A stretch of DNA of 58,289 nt from Chroococcidiopsidaceae cyanobacterium CP_BM_ER_R8_30 (GCA_019244235.1 JAFASY010000252.1:1-58289); one strand, 5' to 3'. Numbered from the stretch's first letter, positions 24,644 to 34,162 are shown. The notes: generated by a model not told the origin, from the letters alone. A program made the numbers and translations.

Positions 24644-27238
24644 GTGGAGTCCCGATACAACCCAGCAGCGATTGAGGAAAAGTGGCAACAGATTTGGAAA
24701 AGAATAGGTTTAGACAAGACCCCTACAGCTAGGGAAAAACCTAAATTTTATGCCCTATCGATGTTCCCATATCCATCGGGTAGCCTGCACATGGGTCATG
24801 TTCGTAATTATGTGATTACGGATGTTATTGCTAGACTGAAACGGATGCAAGGGTATCGGGTTCTCCACCCAATGGGATGGGATGCATTCGGCTTACCAGC
24901 AGAAAATGCCGCGATTCAAAGAGGCATTCCTCCCGCTCAGTGGACTTACCAGAACATTGCCCAGATGCGGCAGCAACTCCAGCGACTAGGCTTGTCGATT
25001 GACTGGAACCTTGAAGTGACTACCTGTTCTCCGGATTACTATAAGTGGACACAATGGATTTTCCTACAGTTTTTTAAAGCAGGACTGGCGTATCAGAAAG
25101 AAGCGGCTGTCAACTGGGACCCGATTGACCAAACAGTACTGGCAAACGAACAAGTAGATAATGAAGGACGCTCTTGGCGCTCAGGTGCCAAGGTCGAACG
25201 CAAGTTGTTGCGGCAGTGGTTTCTCAAAATTACTGATTACGCTGAGCAGTTGCTCAACGACCTAGACCAACTGAGCGGTTGGCCTGAGCGAGTAAAGCTC
25301 ATGCAAGCAAACTGGATTGGGAAATCAGTAGGAGCGTACCTAGAATTTCCCATAGTTGGCTTGGATGAAAAAATCGGTGTCTATACTACACGACCGGACA
25401 CGGTTTATGGGGTCACTTATGTTGTATTAGCACCAGAACATCCTCTAACTCGCCGAGTGACAACCGAAGAACAGCGCTTAGCAGTAGAAGAGTTTATTCA
25501 AGCAGTTGCTGCTCTAGGTGAGTTGGAACGAACGGCAGAGGATAAACCTAAGCGTGGTATCCCAACAGGTGGTAAGGCAATTAATCCCTTCACAGGTGAA
25601 GAAATTCCCATCTGGATTGCTGACTATGTGTTGTATGAGTACGGTACTGGGGCAGTTATGGGCGTCCCAGCCCATGATTCGCGAGACTTTCAATTTTGCA
25701 AAACCTATCACTTGCCTATCAAGGTCGTGATTGCACCTCCTGGTACCGCTGATGTACCAGTTCTACTAGAGGCTTATACCGACCCTGGAATTGTTGTCAA
25801 TTCCAATGACTTCAATGGTATGGCTTCGACAGAGGCGAAAGCAGCGATTGTAGAATATGCCCAAGAACAGGGATTTGGCAAAGTTCGTGTTCAGTACCGT
25901 CTCAGGGATTGGCTGATCTCGCGACAGCGGTACTGGGGTGCTCCAATTCCTATTATCCACTGTCCTCAATGTGGCGCGGTTCCAGTACCTGAAACAGACT
26001 TGCCAGTAAGATTGCCAGAAGGTATTGAGTTTACGGGTCGTGGTCCTTCTCCGTTAGCTCAAATGGAAAGCTGGGTTAATGTACCTTGCCCTACTTGCGG
26101 GATGGTAGCCAAGCGGGAAACAGACACGATGGATACATTTATTGATTCATCCTGGTATTTCTTGCGCTATCCCGATGCGAGAGACGAACAGCAAGTTTTT
26201 GACTCCAACAAGACTAACGGGTGGATGCCAGTCGATCAGTATGTGGGTGGAATTGAACATGCGATCTTGCACCTACTCTACTCGCGGTTTTTTACTAAAG
26301 TCTTGCGAGATTGTGGTCTACTCAATTTCGACGAACCGTTTCAGCGCCTCCTGACTCAGGGCATGGTGCAAGGTATGACGTACAAAAACCCTGTCACAGG
26401 TAAATACATTCCACCAGCACAGGTTGATCCCGCCTATCCAAAAGATCCAGAAACTGGTGAGCCTTTAGAAGTCTTCTACGAAAAAATGTCCAAGTCAAAG
26501 TACAACGGGGTTGAACCACAGGAAGTCTTGCTGAGATACGGGGCAGATACAGCTCGAATGTTTGTCTTGTTCAAAGCACCACCAGAAAAAGACTTGGAAT
26601 GGGATGAAGCTGATGTAGAAGGGCAGTTCCGGTTCTTAAATCGTGTCTGGCGATTGAGCACAGAGTTTATGGAACAACAGTCAACCAACAGGATAAAACA
26701 ATCCGCTCATCCAGTCGTTCTCGGCTCTGTGCAGACGCAAGAGCCACTATCCAAAATTGAAAAAGATTTACGGCGGGCAATTCATACAGCGATCGCTAGA
26801 GTCACAGAAGACTTAGAGGGTGAATATCAATTCAATACAGCCGTCTCAGAGTTGATGAAGCTGAGCAATGCCCTAGCTGATGCCGAATGTAAAGACTCAC
26901 CTGTGTATGCTGAAGGCATTGAGACACTGATACTGCTGCTAGCACCCTTCGCACCTCATATTGCTGACGAATTGTGGCATTTAGGCGGACACGCCGACTC
27001 AGTTCACACACAAACTTGGCCTCAAGCCGACCCAGATGCTTTAAAGCTTGAGGAGATTACGATAGTTATTCAAATTATGGGTAAAACTCGCGGAACGATT
27101 CAAGTACCAGCACAAGCAGACAGACAGGCATTAGAACAGTATGCCCGTGAATCGGAAGTTGCTCAGCGTTATCTTGAGGGTAAAGAGATTAAAAAGGTCA
27201 TTGTTGTACCAGGTAAGTTAGTAAATTTTGTGGTCTAA
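24644..27238 (+). CDS. leuS: Leucyl-tRNA synthetase
   Basis: LeuRS charges tRNA-Leu. The class I signatures are present: [16 protein letters not shown] with the HIGH-type HMGH, and [10 protein letters not shown] with KMSKS. Between them lies the CP1 editing domain, with [19 protein letters not shown] as its conserved threonine-rich loop, then the zinc-like CPQCG/CPTCG pairs. It ends with the anticodon-binding and C-terminal domain ([13 protein letters not shown]). The GTG at 24644 ([13 protein letters not shown] follows) has AGGAG eight bases upstream and matches family N-termini. The ATG at 24608 would add 12 residues and lacks a ribosome site. The full length is present. Confidence 0.96.
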   Translation: MESRYNPAAIEEKWQQIWKRIGLDKTPTAREKPKFYALSMFPYPSGSLHMGHVRNYVITDVIARLKRMQGYRVLHPMGWDAFGLPAENAAIQRGIPPAQWTYQNIAQMRQQLQRLGLSIDWNLEVTTCSPDYYKWTQWIFLQFFKAGLAYQKEAAVNWDPIDQTVLANEQVDNEGRSWRSGAKVERKLLRQWFLKITDYAEQLLNDLDQLSGWPERVKLMQANWIGKSVGAYLEFPIVGLDEKIGVYTTRPDTVYGVTYVVLAPEHPLTRRVTTEEQRLAVEEFIQAVAALGELERTAEDKPKRGIPTGGKAINPFTGEEIPIWIADYVLYEYGTGAVMGVPAHDSRDFQFCKTYHLPIKVVIAPPGTADVPVLLEAYTDPGIVVNSNDFNGMASTEAKAAIVEYAQEQGFGKVRVQYRLRDWLISRQRYWGAPIPIIHCPQCGAVPVPETDLPVRLPEGIEFTGRGPSPLAQMESWVNVPCPTCGMVAKRETDTMDTFIDSSWYFLRYPDARDEQQVFDSNKTNGWMPVDQYVGGIEHAILHLLYSRFFTKVLRDCGLLNFDEPFQRLLTQGMVQGMTYKNPVTGKYIPPAQVDPAYPKDPETGEPLEVFYEKMSKSKYNGVEPQEVLLRYGADTARMFVLFKAPPEKDLEWDEADVEGQFRFLNRVWRLSTEFMEQQSTNRIKQSAHPVVLGSVQTQEPLSKIEKDLRRAIHTAIARVTEDLEGEYQFNTAVSELMKLSNALADAECKDSPVYAEGIETLILLLAPFAPHIADELWHLGGHADSVHTQTWPQADPDALKLEEITIVIQIMGKTRGTIQVPAQADRQALEQYARESEVAQRYLEGKEIKKVIVVPGKLVNFVV

Positions 27239-27295
27239 TGACAGATACGCAAAATTAGTGTACGTTTAGGTTGCTCGAATCGAAAAACAACTTTT

Positions 27296-27868
27296 ATGTC
27301 TAAGTTCGATAATCTTTGGCAGGGTTACATTCATTTAGCCGAAAACTATACAAGATATAAAAATACATGCTTTGAATTTATCCCTAAACTTGTAGATCGA
27401 ATAGTTGACAACCTTGGATGGCCTAAAGATAAGGTGGAATATATTCTCTTGAAGGAGCAATTTGAATATAAAAAGTATATAGAGGAACTTGACCATGAAA
27501 AGTATATAGAGGGTCAATCTAAGATTGACAGCATTATCCTACCTGACCACCCTGGTTTTTGGAAATTTGGTCTGATGCTACAGCTAGCTTCCAATAAAAT
27601 AAAGCAGGGGGATAATGTTTATCCCATTAATTTCATTATTCCTATAGCAGTAGGAAAAAGCATTTCTTCTGTTGATGGCATTAATTCTTTTGTTGTAGAG
27701 ATTATTGGTAAATCAGTTAACGACTCTTTTTTGGTTTACGAAACTGATAAATTTGAAGAGATCTCTGATTGTATTTTTAGCAGAGTCACCAATAAACTCA
27801 ATGCTGAAATCCATTGGTTTATGGAGCAACAGCAAGGAACTGCGAAAATTTTCTATCTGGACAGTTAA
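27296..27868 (+). CDS. Hypothetical AT-rich orphan, 190 residues
   Basis: I do not recognise this protein. It has no signal peptide or membrane helix. Composition is rich in Lys, Ile, Asn, Glu and aromatic residues, and the DNA is noticeably more AT-rich than the flanking genes, a hint of transfer. Features include WPKDKVEYILLKEQFEYKKY near residue 42, a central alternating hydrophobic stretch (PINFIIPIAVGKSI) that may be a beta-sheet core, and a C-terminal helix (ISDCIFSRVTNKLNAEIHWF). It starts 57 bp after leuS and is followed by a possible terminator. It could be a small accessory or defence-linked protein; function unknown. Confidence 0.6.
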   Translation: MSKFDNLWQGYIHLAENYTRYKNTCFEFIPKLVDRIVDNLGWPKDKVEYILLKEQFEYKKYIEELDHEKYIEGQSKIDSIILPDHPGFWKFGLMLQLASNKIKQGDNVYPINFIIPIAVGKSISSVDGINSFVVEIIGKSVNDSFLVYETDKFEEISDCIFSRVTNKLNAEIHWFMEQQQGTAKIFYLDS

Positions 27869-27903
27869 CTAGGATTAAGCAACTGCCCTCATTGAATAAA
27901 GAA

Positions 27904-27927
27904 TCCCCGCGTACGCACGATCGGGGA
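27904..27927. terminator. Possible terminator between convergent genes
   Basis: TCCCCG (27904-27909) pairs with CGGGGA (27922-27927) around a 12-base loop. It lies between the stops of the plus-strand hypothetical gene and the minus-strand exported protein. A pyrimidine-rich tail follows but there is no perfect T run, so confidence is modest. Confidence 0.45.
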
Positions 27928-27967
27928 GTGTCAACCTCTCTCTTTTACTTGCTAACTTTTTGTACTA

Positions 27968-28351
27968 TTAGTCCCTGCCAGTGACCTTGTCTGTAATTGC
28001 TTCCAAAAAGTTTTTCGACTTATCCTCAACCGAAATGGCATCCTCAGAATTTTCTGGGCGGCTCATCTTTTCGGCATCGGCAGTTCCTTGGATCTCATTT
28101 AGACCCGGAACAGCTTTGTCTTGCGTCTGCTTCCGCGAATATGGCTTGTCTAAAGCTGCATCTTGAGCTCCTTTCTCAATACTTCTGAGCTGTGCTTCTC
28201 CTTGTTCAGGAGCAGATTGTTTACCAGTAATATTGACTGGATCGCTGTAGGCAGGGGAAGCGTAAGAGAACGCCAGCAAAGCACAAGCACAAACAGCCAC
28301 TAAAAGACGTACTAAATGCAGACTAGACAGATAAGAGCGGATAGATCTCAT
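27968..28351 (-). CDS. Small exported protein, resembles low-temperature-induced proteins
   Basis: The 127-residue product has a basic start, a hydrophobic segment (VRLLVAVCACALLAFSYASP) and a signal cleavage site near SPAYSDP. The mature part is hydrophilic and rich in Lys, Glu, Asp and Gln (KQSAPEQGEAQLRSIEKGAQ), ending in a helical segment (KSKNFLEAITDKVTGRD). It resembles small cyanobacterial proteins annotated as low-temperature-induced, but I hold this loosely. The ATG at 28351 follows GGAG by nine bases and avoids a leader of 26 unlikely residues from the upstream start. Confidence 0.6.
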   Translation of the reverse strand: MRSIRSYLSSLHLVRLLVAVCACALLAFSYASPAYSDPVNITGKQSAPEQGEAQLRSIEKGAQDAALDKPYSRKQTQDKAVPGLNEIQGTADAEKMSRPENSEDAISVEDKSKNFLEAITDKVTGRD

Positions 28352-28518
28352 ACCGAGTTTCTCCGTATTGTAGCGATTGAGTGATTGAGGGCATTGGGCT
28401 ATTTGACTAAGCAAAAGCCCACTTTGCACCTACTCCATTGACCCGGAAAGTTGATGCCGATACATCTACACCAAGATAGATATGATACGTGCTTCACTAA
28501 TCAAATACAACTAGCTAG

Positions 28519-29070
28519 TCAAAAATCTTGTAGCAGAATGCGAGACTGGGGAAGTCGCATCAACTTTCCTTCTTGTTCAAACTGGTTAAGCAGTCGCGTT
28601 ACAGTTACTCGTGATGTCCCAGTAATTTCAGAAATTGCTTGATGGGTCAAGCGTAGGTCGAGCAACCATCCTTGGTCAACTTCTCGACCAAACCTGTAAA
28701 CCAGCCAGTTGAGGAATTTCAGCAAGCGGAGTGAAACCAGTTTACAGTGCATAATGTTGAGAAGTTCTTCCATTTGTCGGATATGTGAAAGCATGGCGTC
28801 TTGTAGGCGATCGCCTTGAAATGATAGGTTGCGGACTTTCACGCTCGTCAGGCACTCAACTTGATAAAGCTTGAATTGAGACAGAGGTTTCCCGACAATA
28901 TCCCCTGGTCCCCAAACCCCCAAAGTTGCTACCATCCCCTCTTCATTCCAGGTTAAAAAGGGGCTGAGCCCCTTTTTAACGTCAAGGTACGAACGAATCC
29001 ACTTTCGATCTCCCACAGAAGAGCTGGTTGCAGTGGCAACAAGTCTCCCCGTCTGAATGAATGTTGGCAA
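28519..29070 (-). CDS. Crp/Fnr-family transcriptional regulator
   Basis: The 183-residue protein has a short cyclic-nucleotide-binding-like region (GLSPFLTWNEEGMVATLGVW, then GPGDIVGKPLSQ) and a C-terminal winged helix (LRLTHQAISEITGTSRVTVT, with RLLNQFEQEGKL). This is the short cyanobacterial Crp-like group. The arginine expected for cAMP phosphate binding is not evident, so it may not respond to cAMP. The start used is TTG (MPTFIQ). A 29-bp perfect inverted repeat lies within codons ~31-40. The targets are unknown; small upstream and downstream genes are on the same strand. Confidence 0.82.
   Translation of the reverse strand: MPTFIQTGRLVATATSSSVGDRKWIRSYLDVKKGLSPFLTWNEEGMVATLGVWGPGDIVGKPLSQFKLYQVECLTSVKVRNLSFQGDRLQDAMLSHIRQMEELLNIMHCKLVSLRLLKFLNWLVYRFGREVDQGWLLDLRLTHQAISEITGTSRVTVTRLLNQFEQEGKLMRLPQSRILLQDF
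28952..28980. repeat. Perfect 29-bp inverted repeat inside the Crp-like gene
   Basis: GTTAAAAAGGGGCT pairs with AGCCCCTTTTTAAC around a single G. It is GC-rich in the loop-proximal stem with a T run in the outer arm, like an intrinsic terminator, but it lies within the coding frame about 90 bp from the start. It might attenuate transcription or translation of the gene. It could also reflect the conserved amino acids alone. Confidence 0.6.
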
Positions 29071-29097
29071 GAGTGATTAATAGGTGACAAAACTGAA

Positions 29098-29487
29098 TTA
29101 GAAATCGTCATAGAACTTTCTACAGCTTATGGTTGATGTTATCGCAGCGAGAGACACTGTCGCGTTCACTCTAGAGCTAGTCTGTTTTCTTTGATAATGG
29201 GATTGAGTTGAAATGACAGTAGGAGAGGTTGGTTGATAGTCAGGGCAGTCAATAGCAGCTTCTGATAGAGCTATTGAGGGGTGGACGGTACATTTAAGGC
29301 AGTAATTCCCTGTGAAAAATTGACAATGAGCGCACGGAATTTGATGTAGACGCTTCAACCGCTTTACCCCGTCTCGTGTAGCTACCCAAAGACTCCAGAG
29401 GAATAGAGCCATCAAAGTCCAAACACAAAAACAACAGAAAGGAACTGTTACCCGTTGAATAATCTGAACTAAAGATAACTTGAGCAT
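29098..29487 (-). CDS. Hypothetical membrane protein with a cysteine cluster
   Basis: The 129-residue protein has an N-terminal hydrophobic helix (RVTVPFCCFCVWTLMALFLW) and then a soluble part with C-A-H-C, C-x2-C and a further Cys in CAHCQFFTGNYCLKCTVHPS and AIDCPDY. The spacing could bind zinc or an iron-sulfur cluster. Similar short Cys-rich proteins are common in cyanobacteria but have no known job. Its start overlaps the alpha/beta hydrolase stop by 19 bp, so the two are probably co-transcribed. Confidence 0.65.
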   Translation of the reverse strand: MLKLSLVQIIQRVTVPFCCFCVWTLMALFLWSLWVATRDGVKRLKRLHQIPCAHCQFFTGNYCLKCTVHPSIALSEAAIDCPDYQPTSPTVISTQSHYQRKQTSSRVNATVSLAAITSTISCRKFYDDF

Positions 29488-30263
29488 TGTTTACTATCAC
29501 CTGAAAAAACGCTGACATTCAATTCTTCTGAGAGGGGCTGCTTTATTGGAGGCAGACTTGCCCAGAAATCAAACATGGCAAGAGCCGTCTGTTGCGGATA
29601 GAAATAATGAAAGAAATAGCGTCCACCTGAGCAAACCCAGAGCCAATTGAGTGTCGCTTTGTCTTCGTGAAAATACTGCTGCCAACTGCGAAGGTGATGG
29701 GGGTTGACTACAATATCATCGACGCTACCACATGTCAGTAGTGGTACAGTAGGTCGAATTGGCAGTAAGTCCATTCGACGGAAAAGGCTATGTGGAGACA
29801 AAGAATGGTCTAAATCTTGTTCTAGGAGCTTCACCAACTTCTGGATCATGGCTTTTGACTGGAAGCCAAACAAATCGTGAACCATTTGCGTTAGGATAAC
29901 CTGACGACTACAGGGCAGGGATTGGCGATGGGTGTAGTAGTGATACTGCCAGTCTTGTGCTGGATAGATACCTACCGAAAGCAGCGTGAGTGATCGCACG
30001 CGCTCTGGATGGTGTTGGGCGTAGAGCAATCCTAGTAGTCCACTGATGCCGTGACCAACTAGATGAATCGGACTAACTAGCTGTTGTAAGTAGTCATGCA
30101 GCAACTCTAAGGCAACCGCAAGCGAACTAGGTTCATCTTGGGTTTGGCAGTATTCCCATTGGGCAATCGTGAACTTTTGAGAGAGAGCTTGTAGCAGAGG
30201 GCGATCGAAGCCTTTCAATTTGGGATTTGCACTCAAGCAAAGCACATCAGGTAGATTTGACAT
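29469..30263 (-). CDS. Alpha/beta hydrolase
   Basis: The 264-residue protein has an alpha/beta hydrolase core with the nucleophile elbow in HLVGHGISGLLGLLYAQHHP. The usual GxSxG reads GHGIS here, so the nucleophile serine position is occupied by glycine, which is unusual. PERVRSLTLLSVGIYP and LLTCGSVDDIVVNPHHLRSW, with an acidic residue and a nearby His, fit the rest of the fold. Without the serine it may be inactive or use another mechanism. It overlaps the Cys-rich membrane protein gene downstream and lies 60 bp from the cupin gene upstream. Confidence 0.75.
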   Translation of the reverse strand: MSNLPDVLCLSANPKLKGFDRPLLQALSQKFTIAQWEYCQTQDEPSSLAVALELLHDYLQQLVSPIHLVGHGISGLLGLLYAQHHPERVRSLTLLSVGIYPAQDWQYHYYTHRQSLPCSRQVILTQMVHDLFGFQSKAMIQKLVKLLEQDLDHSLSPHSLFRRMDLLPIRPTVPLLTCGSVDDIVVNPHHLRSWQQYFHEDKATLNWLWVCSGGRYFFHYFYPQQTALAMFDFWASLPPIKQPLSEELNVSVFSGDSKQCSSYL

Positions 30264-30323
30264 TACAGATTTTTGGTGCAGTAAATTGGTTATTAACGGA
30301 GTGAAATGAGTCCCTAAAATGGC

Positions 30324-30677
30324 TTAAAACGGCTCTGGTTCACAGCGAACCAGTAAGAAAATCAGACTAGCTTGTGTCCGCAGAGTGTGAGGTGTTTGAG
30401 CTGGAATAAATACAAACATCCCTGGCTCTAAAGTCAAGACTTCTTCATACAAGGTTAGGCTACCTTGACCTTCTAACACTGTGAGCGTCACATCTTTGGC
30501 ATCGCAAATTTCTAGCAACTCTGCCTCAGTCCCCAAACTCATCAAGTTCTGTTGATACATAGTTTGTCGAGCGTAGGAGTGTTGAACTATCTCCAAGTTG
30601 ATTGCTTGGTGTGGTAATGATCCTATTAGCAATAGCTGTAGGTGAAAAGCACGGTGCATATTCATCGCTTGAACCAT
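30324..30677 (-). CDS. Cupin-domain protein
   Basis: The 117-residue protein shows the double motif of a small cupin: strands around VTLTVLEGQGSLTLYEEVLT, then LEPGMFVFIPAQTPHTLRTQ, with a His in PHT for metal binding. The first motif lacks the full HxH pattern. Members sense or bind small ligands and metals. The gene is followed on the same strand by the alpha/beta hydrolase. The start at 30677 leaves about a 640-bp gap to the next gene. Confidence 0.75.
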   Translation of the reverse strand: MVQAMNMHRAFHLQLLLIGSLPHQAINLEIVQHSYARQTMYQQNLMSLGTEAELLEICDAKDVTLTVLEGQGSLTLYEEVLTLEPGMFVFIPAQTPHTLRTQASLIFLLVRCEPEPF

Positions 30678-31319
30678 AATGATGCTCCAAAAAAAGGAAT
30701 TGGGCTTTTGGAAGCGCCTGCGATTGCACTAATTCAATCGCCGACGATAAAAAAGATAAATTCTAGTTCGCTGCCAGCATACATCTGGGATTTTCGCCCT
30801 CCAAGGACAATCAGCAGTGGCCGGTGTTGCACATCCTTTTTGAGAAAATTCGCATTATTTTGAACAAAATTGCGGCGATGTGTTTCGTGGAATTTGGCTG
30901 GAACTTGAACTAAGCTCAGTTTGGGACTGCTTAGCTCAACAGATCTGCCGATGAAGCAAGTGATTTCCACTCTCCAAGGAGACATCAATACCTTGCTTCA
31001 CTAATAGCAGACTTCAAGGAGCCGCAGTCATCGTTTTCGCTCTTCCAGTATTGTTGAGAATAATCTTCAATAATGCCTGCAATACAGCTTACACTAAAAC
31101 CAAAGCTATTGACAATGGTTTTTATTAATTTCCTAAGATTTTCAGATAGAGGCGTAACTTTCAAGCAACAGCATCGTTTTTTTCACCTCTGCTACAAACA
31201 GATATATGACTACTTAAACCCACAACATGATTCTGGAGAAGATAACTCATCTCCAGGGAATTAACTGAAGAATTGTAAACGGGTCTAACTAACAAGGATT
31301 TTGTTAATTATTCTGCCAA
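30678..31319. other. Long intergenic region between bacterioferritin and the cupin gene
   Basis: About 640 bp. A minus-strand frame at 30734-30985 (83 residues) follows a fair AAGG site but resembles nothing and lacks a clear promoter, so I do not call it. The section 31050-31300 is AT-rich with short T runs. I see no tRNA, riboswitch or repeat of known type. Confidence 0.5.
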
Positions 31320-31754
31320 TCAACTATAATCGCGTAACATCTTTTTAATCTCGATATTGTGTAGTTCTTCTTGACTAATCATAGTGCGAGCGAATTCTTC
31401 CAGATAAATGCTGGCATCTTCAACTGTATCTAGCAACTCTTTGTAGAGACTCAATGCTTTTTTCTCATGGTTGAGACTTTCCTCTAGAATATCCCGCACG
31501 GCATGTTTGTAAGTTTCCTCGATTGGCGTAATCCGTAGAGTAGGATGCCCCTCTAAACCTGTGAGAATTTCTCCTACCTGTTGGGCATGAGTGAGAGATT
31601 CAGTCGCCTGCATTTTGAAAAAATCCACAATGGGAATCCGGTTAGGACCTGTCACCATTAAGGAATAGTGGGTATAACGCACCACTCCGGCAAGTTCAAA
31701 TTCCATGATGGAGTTCATCAAGTTTACGGTTGATTTCAGGTCAAGCTCTTTCAT
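31320..31754 (-). CDS. bfr: Bacterioferritin
   Basis: Bacterioferritin stores iron by oxidising Fe2+ at a di-iron site in a four-helix bundle, forming 24-mers with haem. The 144-residue protein has glutamates E18/E20 in the first helix (MEFELAGVVRYTHY), E52 and H56 (TESLTHAQQ, the ExxxH ligand pair), and a second ExxH in E129-E130-x-H132 (QEELHNIE), the expected ferroxidase ligands. The haem methionine is near M33 or M48, uncertain. The ATG at 31754 is used; a TTG lies one codon earlier. It is near FTR1 and other iron genes, so iron storage is the likely role. Confidence 0.88.
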   Translation of the reverse strand: MKELDLKSTVNLMNSIMEFELAGVVRYTHYSLMVTGPNRIPIVDFFKMQATESLTHAQQVGEILTGLEGHPTLRITPIEETYKHAVRDILEESLNHEKKALSLYKELLDTVEDASIYLEEFARTMISQEELHNIEIKKMLRDYS

Positions 31755-31858
31755 CAATTGTTATTGTTTGGAAGGTGGATAGTAAAAAGTGCTACTAGTC
31801 GTTGCTGTTGTAACTTGCAATCCCCAGTTGGCTAGCACCGGAGATGATTATCTGGCTA

Positions 31859-32320
31859 CTAGAGGGTGCTAGCGTAGCTATTTATGCTTTTCGAGAGTGA
31901 TTGCAAGGCAGTAAGTATCTTGGCTTTGTTCGGTTGAGCAGCTTTCAGCCCATTGGTGACATTATCTATGTTGTCCTCAACCTGCTTGTATGTCTTGGCT
32001 GACTTAGCTTTCACGCCATCTTCAACCTTTGACCAATAACCATCATCAAAATTCTGAAATTCTTGCTTGGCTTTGCCAAAATTACCAGCTTTTACTGCTG
32101 CAGTTGTCTTAGCCACGATTTCCTTCATGAGCGCGAAGGTCGTCTTAGGGTCAGCTGTAGCACCAGAACTGGCTGGGGTTTCTGGACTGGTAGCAGTTTG
32201 GGTTGTCGCTGCTGGACTCTGTGTATTGTTAGCGGCAGGTTGATTGGGATTGTTACAAGCTGCCAAAGCCAGCAGCATCAGTGTACTGGCAATCCAAAGG
32301 CGATAACGCGCTTGAACCAT
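31859..32320 (-). CDS. Lipoprotein sharing a domain with the adjacent FTR1 permease
   Basis: The first ~22 residues are a lipoprotein signal (LWIASTLMLLALAAC, lipobox LAAC). A Pro/Asn/Thr linker follows. Residues ~60-153 resemble each of the two N-terminal repeats of the FTR1 protein: here YWSKVEDGVKAKSAKTYKQV, there DWFDVEDGVKQTSRQAYKDI. It lies 24 bp downstream of the FTR1 stop, so the two are probably an operon. It may present iron at the periplasmic face to the permease, playing a part similar to EfeO. The function is inferred from domain sharing and neighbours. Confidence 0.72.
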   Translation of the reverse strand: MVQARYRLWIASTLMLLALAACNNPNQPAANNTQSPAATTQTATSPETPASSGATADPKTTFALMKEIVAKTTAAVKAGNFGKAKQEFQNFDDGYWSKVEDGVKAKSAKTYKQVEDNIDNVTNGLKAAQPNKAKILTALQSLSKSINSYASTL

Positions 32321-32344
32321 AGTTGTCTCTACTCCTTTTTGAAA

Positions 32345-33991
32345 CTAGCGAACGCTTTCCACTTGTGACCGAGCCGTTTTTCGCCGTGTATAGAGGATTA
32401 CGGCAATAGCTCCTACTAGCAAAGCCAGCTGGGGCAAAGTTGTTTCCCAGGTTGGGTAGAGTCCCAAGCCTTCAACAGCGGGTAATAAATTGGCGGGAGT
32501 GGCAGGCAAAATTCCAGCGACTTGCAAAGAGTGGATGCCAGCGCCGACAAACTTGAAGCCCAGATAGTAAATCAAGAGACTCGCAACGACAAAGAAAGGT
32601 TTAAGGGGAATTTTTAATCCCAGCCCTAACATCAGAACGGCAATGACGACCAGCACCACTAGCCCTAGTCCCAATCCCTCAAATAAGTCAGTCCTACTGA
32701 TAGCAGGGGCAATGCCAATGTAGAACAAAACTGTTTCTGCCCCTTCGCGAAACACAGCTAAGAAAGCGAGCAACGCTAAAGATAACACGCTGTTGGTTGC
32801 TAAGGCTGAGGTCATTTGTTCCCGGATGTACCCCTGCCAAGCTCCCAAGGATGACTTGCTATGCAGCCAATAGCTGACATAAAAGAGCATCACTGCCGCT
32901 ACTAAGCCTGTGATTCCCTCTAACAGTTCGCGATTGGTGCCAGCAGCAATATTTGAGAACAACAGATTAATGACAAAAGCGGTGAGAATCGAAGCCAGCA
33001 CACCAGCCCCAGCGCCGATCCAGAGCCACTGAGCTTTATCTCCATTGCCACTTTTGCTTAAGAAGGCTAAGAGCGCTACCAGGACTAGCAGTGCTTCCAA
33101 GCCCTCCCGCAGCAGGATCGCCGCCGCATCAAACAGGCTGTACTGCAAGGACTTCCCGGCATAGGGTTGGAGATCTTGTTTCAGGGAGGCGATCGCTCTC
33201 TTGGCACTGATTACGTCAGCCGGACTAGCTTTCAGGAATCCATAGGCTTTTGCCATATTGTTCTCAACGTCTACATAGGCCTGTTTTGACTTAGCAGCTA
33301 CTACGCCTTCCACCTCCAGCCAGTCGGTCTGAAATCCCTGAATTTCATTAGCTGCTGTAGCGGTGTCCTTTCCGTCAATCGCAACTTCAGCACGGTTAAG
33401 CCGTTCAATTAAGCTGGCGATTGTGACCTTGCTTGTGCCAGTAGGAGTGGTTGAATTTGGACTAGTATTAAATCCCCCAGTAATGAATTTTTGGTGGGTT
33501 GCATGCAGTTTTTTCAGAGCTGCAACCACTTGAGACTGATTAGGGGGCTCGGTTGAGAAAGCAAACTTCACCTCACCACTGGCAGATTCAATGTCTTTGT
33601 AGGCTTGACGCGAAGTCTGTTTGACCCCATCTTCCACATCGAACCAGTCGTTTGCATATTGCTGGAAAGCTGCAGCAGCTCCTTGCAAATTTTTGGCATT
33701 AGCTTTGGTCAATGCCTGCTCGATATAAGTATCTAGGCGCTGCACATTCTGCTGCGGGGTGCTGGTTGCCAAAGCGGGCAATGCCATGACAAACAGCATG
33801 GCGCTTAGGGCTAGCGCTAATAGCCACTGCCACTGAGTCGGATTGAATCTTGGCGCTGCCACTTTTTCTGTCCTGTGCTTAACGTTGCTGTTGGTCGAAA
33901 GACCAAAGTAGAGCGAATTCTGTCCTAACCAAGGCAGATAGAGATTTAACAATCGCAAGCAATTTCTAAGAACCTCTCGGAAGTTGAGCAT
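32345..33991 (-). CDS. FTR1-family high-affinity iron permease with periplasmic repeat domain
   Basis: The C-terminal half (about 285-548) is an FTR1/EfeU permease with seven or so membrane helices and the two iron-translocation motifs REGLE (295-299) and REGAE (415-419). The N-terminal part has a signal-like helix (near residues 57-75) and two ~110-residue repeats, with DWFDVEDGVKQTSRQAYKDI (115-134) and DWLEVEGVVAAKSKQAYVDV (223-242). Such repeats probably gather ferric or ferrous iron outside the membrane. It belongs with the lipoprotein downstream and with the imelysin and DUF1111 genes on the other strand. Uptake of iron across the plasma membrane is the likely role. Confidence 0.9.
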   Translation of the reverse strand: MLNFREVLRNCLRLLNLYLPWLGQNSLYFGLSTNSNVKHRTEKVAAPRFNPTQWQWLLALALSAMLFVMALPALATSTPQQNVQRLDTYIEQALTKANAKNLQGAAAAFQQYANDWFDVEDGVKQTSRQAYKDIESASGEVKFAFSTEPPNQSQVVAALKKLHATHQKFITGGFNTSPNSTTPTGTSKVTIASLIERLNRAEVAIDGKDTATAANEIQGFQTDWLEVEGVVAAKSKQAYVDVENNMAKAYGFLKASPADVISAKRAIASLKQDLQPYAGKSLQYSLFDAAAILLREGLEALLVLVALLAFLSKSGNGDKAQWLWIGAGAGVLASILTAFVINLLFSNIAAGTNRELLEGITGLVAAVMLFYVSYWLHSKSSLGAWQGYIREQMTSALATNSVLSLALLAFLAVFREGAETVLFYIGIAPAISRTDLFEGLGLGLVVLVVIAVLMLGLGLKIPLKPFFVVASLLIYYLGFKFVGAGIHSLQVAGILPATPANLLPAVEGLGLYPTWETTLPQLALLVGAIAVILYTRRKTARSQVESVR

Positions 33992-34091
33992 CTACTTGAC
34001 AAAAGATATCACTAAAGTTTAATGTCCACATTACGGTAGATAAGAATTAATTGCAACAAGAAAGACATGAAAATTTTGTCGAGAACAGGGT

Positions 34092-34130
34092 GTGGGGGAG
34101 GCAACCTCCGGGAGCTGTGGCGACTTCGCC
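34092..34130 (+). repeat. GGAGG-loop-CCTCC hairpin repeat in the imelysin leader
   Basis: GGAGG (34097-34101) pairs with CCTCC (34105-34109), then GGAGCTGTGGCGACTTCG follows. Similar GGAGG/CCTCC stems followed by a GACTTCG or GGAGCTGTGG motif lie at 40463-40527 and 48047-48085. It sits in the 5' leader of the imelysin gene and would be read as protein if the upstream ATG at 34067 were used. Confidence 0.55.
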
Positions 34131-34162
34131 TTCATGCGCCCTTGTGGGGTGTAGTGAAGAGA

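Noticed and set aside
30734-30985. 83-residue minus-strand ORF in the gap before the cupin gene
   Set aside because: It has a fair ribosome site but no similarity to any family I know and no convincing composition, so I left it uncalled.
33992-34162. Fur box between FTR1 and the imelysin gene
   Set aside because: GATAAGAATTAATTGC has only partial match to the Fur consensus. I could not support it.
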